64,000 bases of DNA from TMP-86 sp964247385. Lineage in GTDB: Bacteria > Pseudomonadota > Gammaproteobacteria > Steroidobacterales > Steroidobacteraceae. A program made the position numbers and the translations under genes. Below, one piece after another: positions 60,773 to 64,000 of this stretch; within the stretch, counting starts at the first letter, position 1; each line of letters begins with the position of its first letter. The notes below the pieces were generated by a model. It was not told the origin of the DNA and made no database searches. It worked only from the letters and a program-made list of their open reading frames with translations. The stretch is from positions 7,973 to 71,972 of the forward strand of contig CAXTUB010000016.1 of the NCBI GenBank assembly GCA_964247385.1, written 5' to 3'.

Positions 60773-61780
60773 ATGCGCCGCCGCCGCCGCGAGACCGAAG
60801 TGTTCAGCCTGTCGTTCCTCGACTGCATTTGCTGCGGCTTTGGCGCCATGATTTTGCTGCTGGTGCTCACGCAGACACAGACGCCCTTGGTGTTGGAGAA
60901 GACCGAGCAAAATCTCGGCGGGCAAGTCGAGAAGCTCGAGGATGCGATCTACGAGATTCGCGGCGAAACCGAGACGCTGAACCGCGAGTTGAAAGGCCGC
61001 ACACAGCAATTGTCGAACGACAAGAGCCGGCTTGCGCGCCTCGCCGGCGACTTGTCGAATAAACAGGGCGAGTTCTCGGCCAGCAAGAAAGAAGCCGAGT
61101 TCACCAACAAGCTCAACGATGAGCTCGTCGCAACGTACCAGCGCTTGAACGAAGAGCAGCGAAAAATGCTCGCCAACTACAAGCGGCCCGCCACTGCGCC
61201 GGTGGCGGGAATCCCGGCCGACAGCGAATACGTCGTGTTCGTCATCGATACCTCCGGCAGCATGCAAGAGAATCATTGGGAGAACATGAAGCAGCACATG
61301 CGGCAGATTCTGGATCTGTATCCGAAGGTGCTGGGCCTGCAAGTCATGGACGATGAAGGCGCCTATCTGTTTCCGAGCACGGCGGCGCGTTGGATGAGCG
61401 ACAGCCCCGCGCGCCGCAAGGTCATCATGGATGCCTTGGAGCACTGGGTGACCTACAGCAATTCCAATCCCATCGAGGGCATCGTGCGCGCCATCGATGA
61501 TTTTTGGTCGCGCGACAAGCGCGTGAGCATTTATTATCTCGGTGACGATTTCACGGGAACATCCATTCAAGAGGCGCTGGATCAGGTGTCGCGGCTCAAC
61601 AAAGACCGGCGCGTGCGCATCCACGCGCTGGGGTTTCCCATGCCGGCCGATCAGCCGCAGGAAACGGCACGCCGTTACGCCGAGCTCATGCGGCTGATGT
61701 GCGAGCAGAATGGCGGCGCGTTCGTCGGCTTGCCTCCTTCGCAGGGTCATCGCCGATTGCCGGCGCTGCCGTTCGGTTGA
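60773..61780 (+). CDS. VWA-domain membrane protein 2
   Basis: This 335-residue protein (ATG 60773) has the same plan as VWA protein 1. A basic start is followed by a helix with EVFSLSFLDCICCGFGAMIL (Asp17), a coiled coil (about 40-135), and a VWA domain with MIDAS DTSGSM (159-164) and GDDFTGTSIQEA later. The identity of the SFLDCICCGFGA block in both proteins is striking against otherwise different sequences. It probably assembles with VWA1 and the MotA/TolQ-type channel. Its TGA overlaps a TTG of the next frame. Confidence 0.85.
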   Translation: MRRRRRETEVFSLSFLDCICCGFGAMILLLVLTQTQTPLVLEKTEQNLGGQVEKLEDAIYEIRGETETLNRELKGRTQQLSNDKSRLARLAGDLSNKQGEFSASKKEAEFTNKLNDELVATYQRLNEEQRKMLANYKRPATAPVAGIPADSEYVVFVIDTSGSMQENHWENMKQHMRQILDLYPKVLGLQVMDDEGAYLFPSTAARWMSDSPARRKVIMDALEHWVTYSNSNPIEGIVRAIDDFWSRDKRVSIYYLGDDFTGTSIQEALDQVSRLNKDRRVRIHALGFPMPADQPQETARRYAELMRLMCEQNGGAFVGLPPSQGHRRLPALPFG

Positions 61781-61812
61781 GCATCATCCGGCAAGTGACG
61801 CGCAGGGGCGCC

Positions 61813-62475
61813 ATGCCGCGCAGCGTTATAGGCGCCGCCGCGGTTTCAGCTTGTGCGCTGCTCGCGGCGTGCGGCCCGACGCGCGTCAAGCCCGAGGTGC
61901 ACATTCCCAAGGCGCTGATCCAGCCCACCTCGATCGAAGTGGGCGTGTTTTATTCACGTGAGTACCGCGAGTACATGCATCGCGAGACGCGCTGGGGCAC
62001 CGACTGGAAAATCGATCTTGGCGCGGAGCATGTGCGCATGACGCAAAAAATCCTCGAGCAGGCTTTCGCCAAAGTGACGACACTCGACAAGCTCCCAGAC
62101 GATGGCCAACGCGCACCGGTGCAGGCCATCGTCGAGCCGGTCATCGAGCAATTCTCGTTCATCACGCCGCGCGACACGGGCGGGGAGTTCTACGCCGTCA
62201 CCATCCGCTATCGATTGAATCTGGATTCGCCCAGCGGCGCGTCGATCGACTCGTTCAAGATGACGGGCTACGGCACCGCGGATGCGAGCGGCATGTCCTC
62301 CGACAAGCCGATGGCAGCGGCCATCGCGGCCGCCATGCGCGACGGCGCGGCGAAATTTCTGACGCAATTCCCGGATCAGCCCGCGGTCGTCAAACTGAGC
62401 CGGGGCGAGGCCATTGCGGCCGGAGAAGGCGGCCGCGGGACGACCGAAGCCGAAGAGGTGCCGATGCTGGATTAA
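61813..62475 (+). CDS. Hypothetical lipoprotein at the end of the operon
   Basis: This 220-residue protein (ATG 61813, AGGGG just upstream) has a lipobox (LLAAC). The mature part resembles small outer-membrane-associated lipoproteins in outline (IEVGVFYSREYREYMHRE, GEFYAVTIRYRLNLDSPSGA, AAAIAAAMRDGAAKFLTQFP), but I cannot assign a family. It is the last plus-strand gene and converges with the TPR/TonB-like gene across 61 bases. Confidence 0.8.
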   Translation: MPRSVIGAAAVSACALLAACGPTRVKPEVHIPKALIQPTSIEVGVFYSREYREYMHRETRWGTDWKIDLGAEHVRMTQKILEQAFAKVTTLDKLPDDGQRAPVQAIVEPVIEQFSFITPRDTGGEFYAVTIRYRLNLDSPSGASIDSFKMTGYGTADASGMSSDKPMAAAIAAAMRDGAAKFLTQFPDQPAVVKLSRGEAIAAGEGGRGTTEAEEVPMLD

Positions 62476-62536
62476 CTCGGCCGCGCGACGCGCGTTATTC
62501 ATGGGCCTCGTCAGCGATGGGGCCGACGGTTCGCCG

Positions 62537-64000
62537 CTATTTCTTGCTGAATAAGGTCTCGCGAAATTTCACGCCGCTGGTCGCCACCAGCTTACGCTCC
62601 GTCATGCGCGGCCGAAACGCCGCCTTGTGCAGAGCCGAGGTGACCGAGCGCTGCTGCGCTTCGGAGGCGTCGCTCTTCACGACCTTGATGTCGCCCACTC
62701 GCCCATCCGCATCGACGGGAAATTCGACTTCCACGAAATTCTCGATGAGATCCTCGGCCTTGGTCTTCGGATTTCTCGAGGCGGAGCGTGGCGGGACGTA
62801 GGCCAGTAGATACGGCGCCGCGAGGGGACTATCGGGCCCCGGCTCGCGCTCCCCGGCGGTCGAAAGATCCCACGCCGTCGCATAGCTTTCTTGCGCCGCG
62901 CGCGGATTCCCGGCGACCCAATACCAGTCTCCCAGGTCGATCTCGGTGTCGCGCTTCAAATGCTGTCCCGCGGGTCCGTTGGCGTTTTGCAAGAGCGCCA
63001 ACGCATTCTTGAGCAGGTTCTCCCCTTCCGGATCCAGCCGCCGCGCTTGCGAAGGCGTCGCAGCCATGGGCGCACCGCCCCACTGAAAACCCTCGTTGAC
63101 CTCCGGTGCAGCAGGCGCATCGGCCGCCCCGTACAGGTACTCCTCGCGCATGGCGCGCGCGATGCCGCGCAGCTGATTGACTTGGCGGATGTCATGCGCG
63201 TCGGTGGCGCGGCGGGTCAACTCGACGGCTTGGCCGTACAGGCGCCGCGCTCCGATGTACTTGCCCTGTTTGACCTGCCATGCGGCCTGACGCTCGACGG
63301 CGCTGATGTATTCCGCGCTTTGCGGGGCGTAGTTCCGCTCGGCGATGCTGATCAGGTATTGCTCTTCCCGGTCCGCATCGCTGGCGCGATTGCTTCTTGC
63401 GTAAAGATCGATGAGCGGCAGCAGAAACGGCAATTGGCTGGTCGAGAACAGGCCGTCGTCTTTACGCGTGACGTCGACCGCTCGCTTGTACATGGTGATT
63501 GCGAACTCATCCTGTCCGGCGGCGGCATACACGCGGCCGAGGCCAAACAAGGTGTGCGGCAAGCGCGAGCTGCGCGCGGCATGCGTCTCGATGATCTTGA
63601 TGCTGCGAAGATACGCCTCTTCGGCCGCCGCATAGTCCTTCAACGAATACGTCGTCTGCGCCAGATTGTTGAGCGGTGTGACCAGCTCGACCGTGTCGCT
63701 GCCGTCGAGTTGCTCGGTGATCGACACCGCGCGCTCGGCCAGCGGACGCGCTTGCGCATATTTTTTCGCATCGAACTCGGCGCGAAAGTTCTTGTAATTT
63801 TCCTTTTGCTCATCGCGCGTGAATTTCACTGACGAGTCTGGCTTCGACTCGGGCTTGGCGGACTTCGGTTCGGCCGGGGTGGGCGATGGCAGTGGCGATG
63901 GCTTGGATGGTGGCGCGGGCGCGGGCGCGGGCCCCGGTGCGGGCCCCGGTGCGGGAGCGGGTGCGGGAGCAGGTTCCGGCGCGGGAGCGGGTTCCGGGAG
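62537..64000 (-). CDS. TPR protein with TonB-like C-terminal domain, partial
   Basis: The frame is open from the window edge, so the 5' end is missing. The visible part starts with a Pro/Ala-rich stretch (PAPAPAPGPAPGPAP type, 63840-64000), like the periplasm-spanning arm of TonB. TPR-like repeats follow (YAQARPLAERAVSI, YAAAEEAYLRSIKIIE). The C-terminal roughly 75 residues are TonB-like: FVEVEFPVDADGRVGDIKVV and AFRPRMTERKLVATSGVKF. A TonB-type energy transducer or a relative linking envelope layers is likely. It is convergent with the operon, so it may be a partner rather than a co-transcribed gene. Confidence 0.85.
   Translation of the reverse strand, partial: LPEPAPAPEPAPAPAPAPGPAPGPAPAPAPPSKPSPLPSPTPAEPKSAKPESKPDSSVKFTRDEQKENYKNFRAEFDAKKYAQARPLAERAVSITEQLDGSDTVELVTPLNNLAQTTYSLKDYAAAEEAYLRSIKIIETHAARSSRLPHTLFGLGRVYAAAGQDEFAITMYKRAVDVTRKDDGLFSTSQLPFLLPLIDLYARSNRASDADREEQYLISIAERNYAPQSAEYISAVERQAAWQVKQGKYIGARRLYGQAVELTRRATDAHDIRQVNQLRGIARAMREEYLYGAADAPAAPEVNEGFQWGGAPMAATPSQARRLDPEGENLLKNALALLQNANGPAGQHLKRDTEIDLGDWYWVAGNPRAAQESYATAWDLSTAGEREPGPDSPLAAPYLLAYVPPRSASRNPKTKAEDLIENFVEVEFPVDADGRVGDIKVVKSDASEAQQRSVTSALHKAAFRPRMTERKLVATSGVKFRETLFSKK

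Noticed and set aside
1..64000. Insertion sequences, prophage, CRISPR arrays, tRNA or rRNA genes
   Set aside because: I saw no transposase, integrase, regularly spaced repeat set, or RNA-gene landmark.

Overview
The window is GC-rich, densely coded bacterial chromosome. I see no insertion sequence, phage, CRISPR array, tRNA or rRNA. Siroheme-dependent sulfate assimilation with a DUF934 protein, a yceJ-yceI pair, FAD/NAD(P)-binding and MFS proteins, DsbD, a PII protein behind a sigma-54-type promoter, a clade-2 large catalase and E. coli-type GshA together suggest a gamma- (or beta-) proteobacterium, perhaps near Xanthomonadales, Nevskiales or Steroidobacter. That placement is inference.

1-29 kb is mostly housekeeping and stress genes. 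First come a hemerythrin protein and catalase HPII, divergent from a Crp/Fnr regulator. Next are an FAD-binding protein, an S9 peptidase, alanine dehydrogenase divergent from an Lrp regulator, folE, yceJI, and a minus-strand catabolic group (double VOC protein, succinate-semialdehyde dehydrogenase, dienelactone hydrolase, thiolase). A RidA-like lipoprotein, gshA and a diguanylate cyclase follow. Then come a secreted zinc metalloprotease, a PII gene, a quinone oxidoreductase, an Omp85-type barrel, two small membrane proteins, and acetolactate synthase with its two subunits transcribed divergently.

29-41 kb holds a frameshifted VOC gene, a structured candidate RNA with a clear intrinsic terminator, and a compact sulfate-assimilation island: cysteine synthase, cysG, cysH (APS-reductase type), cysB, sbp, cysT, cysW, cysA, DUF934 and cysI. 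It covers sulfate import, APS reduction, siroheme synthesis, sulfite reduction, cysteine synthesis and regulation. ATP sulfurylase is not in the window.

41-49 kb has a CheD-like protein without the catalytic cysteine, a secreted EEP-family phosphoesterase, a short alpha/beta-hydrolase-like protein, rluF, a small unknown gene antisense to the end of rluF, dsbD, an MFS exporter and a CDF metal exporter.

49-62.5 kb is the most unusual part. Eleven tightly packed plus-strand genes encode three lipoproteins, a membrane-spanning Ser/Thr kinase, a PEGA-repeat/SUMF1-like protein, a small secreted protein, a MotA/TolQ/ExbB-family channel, an actin-like/FHA protein, two von Willebrand A proteins sharing an N-terminal membrane motif with an acidic residue, and a fourth lipoprotein. 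A convergent gene, cut by the window end, encodes a Pro-Ala-rich TPR protein with a TonB-like C-terminus. I infer an envelope-spanning, kinase/FHA-controlled and ion-motive-force-driven complex. I do not recognise it as any named system.
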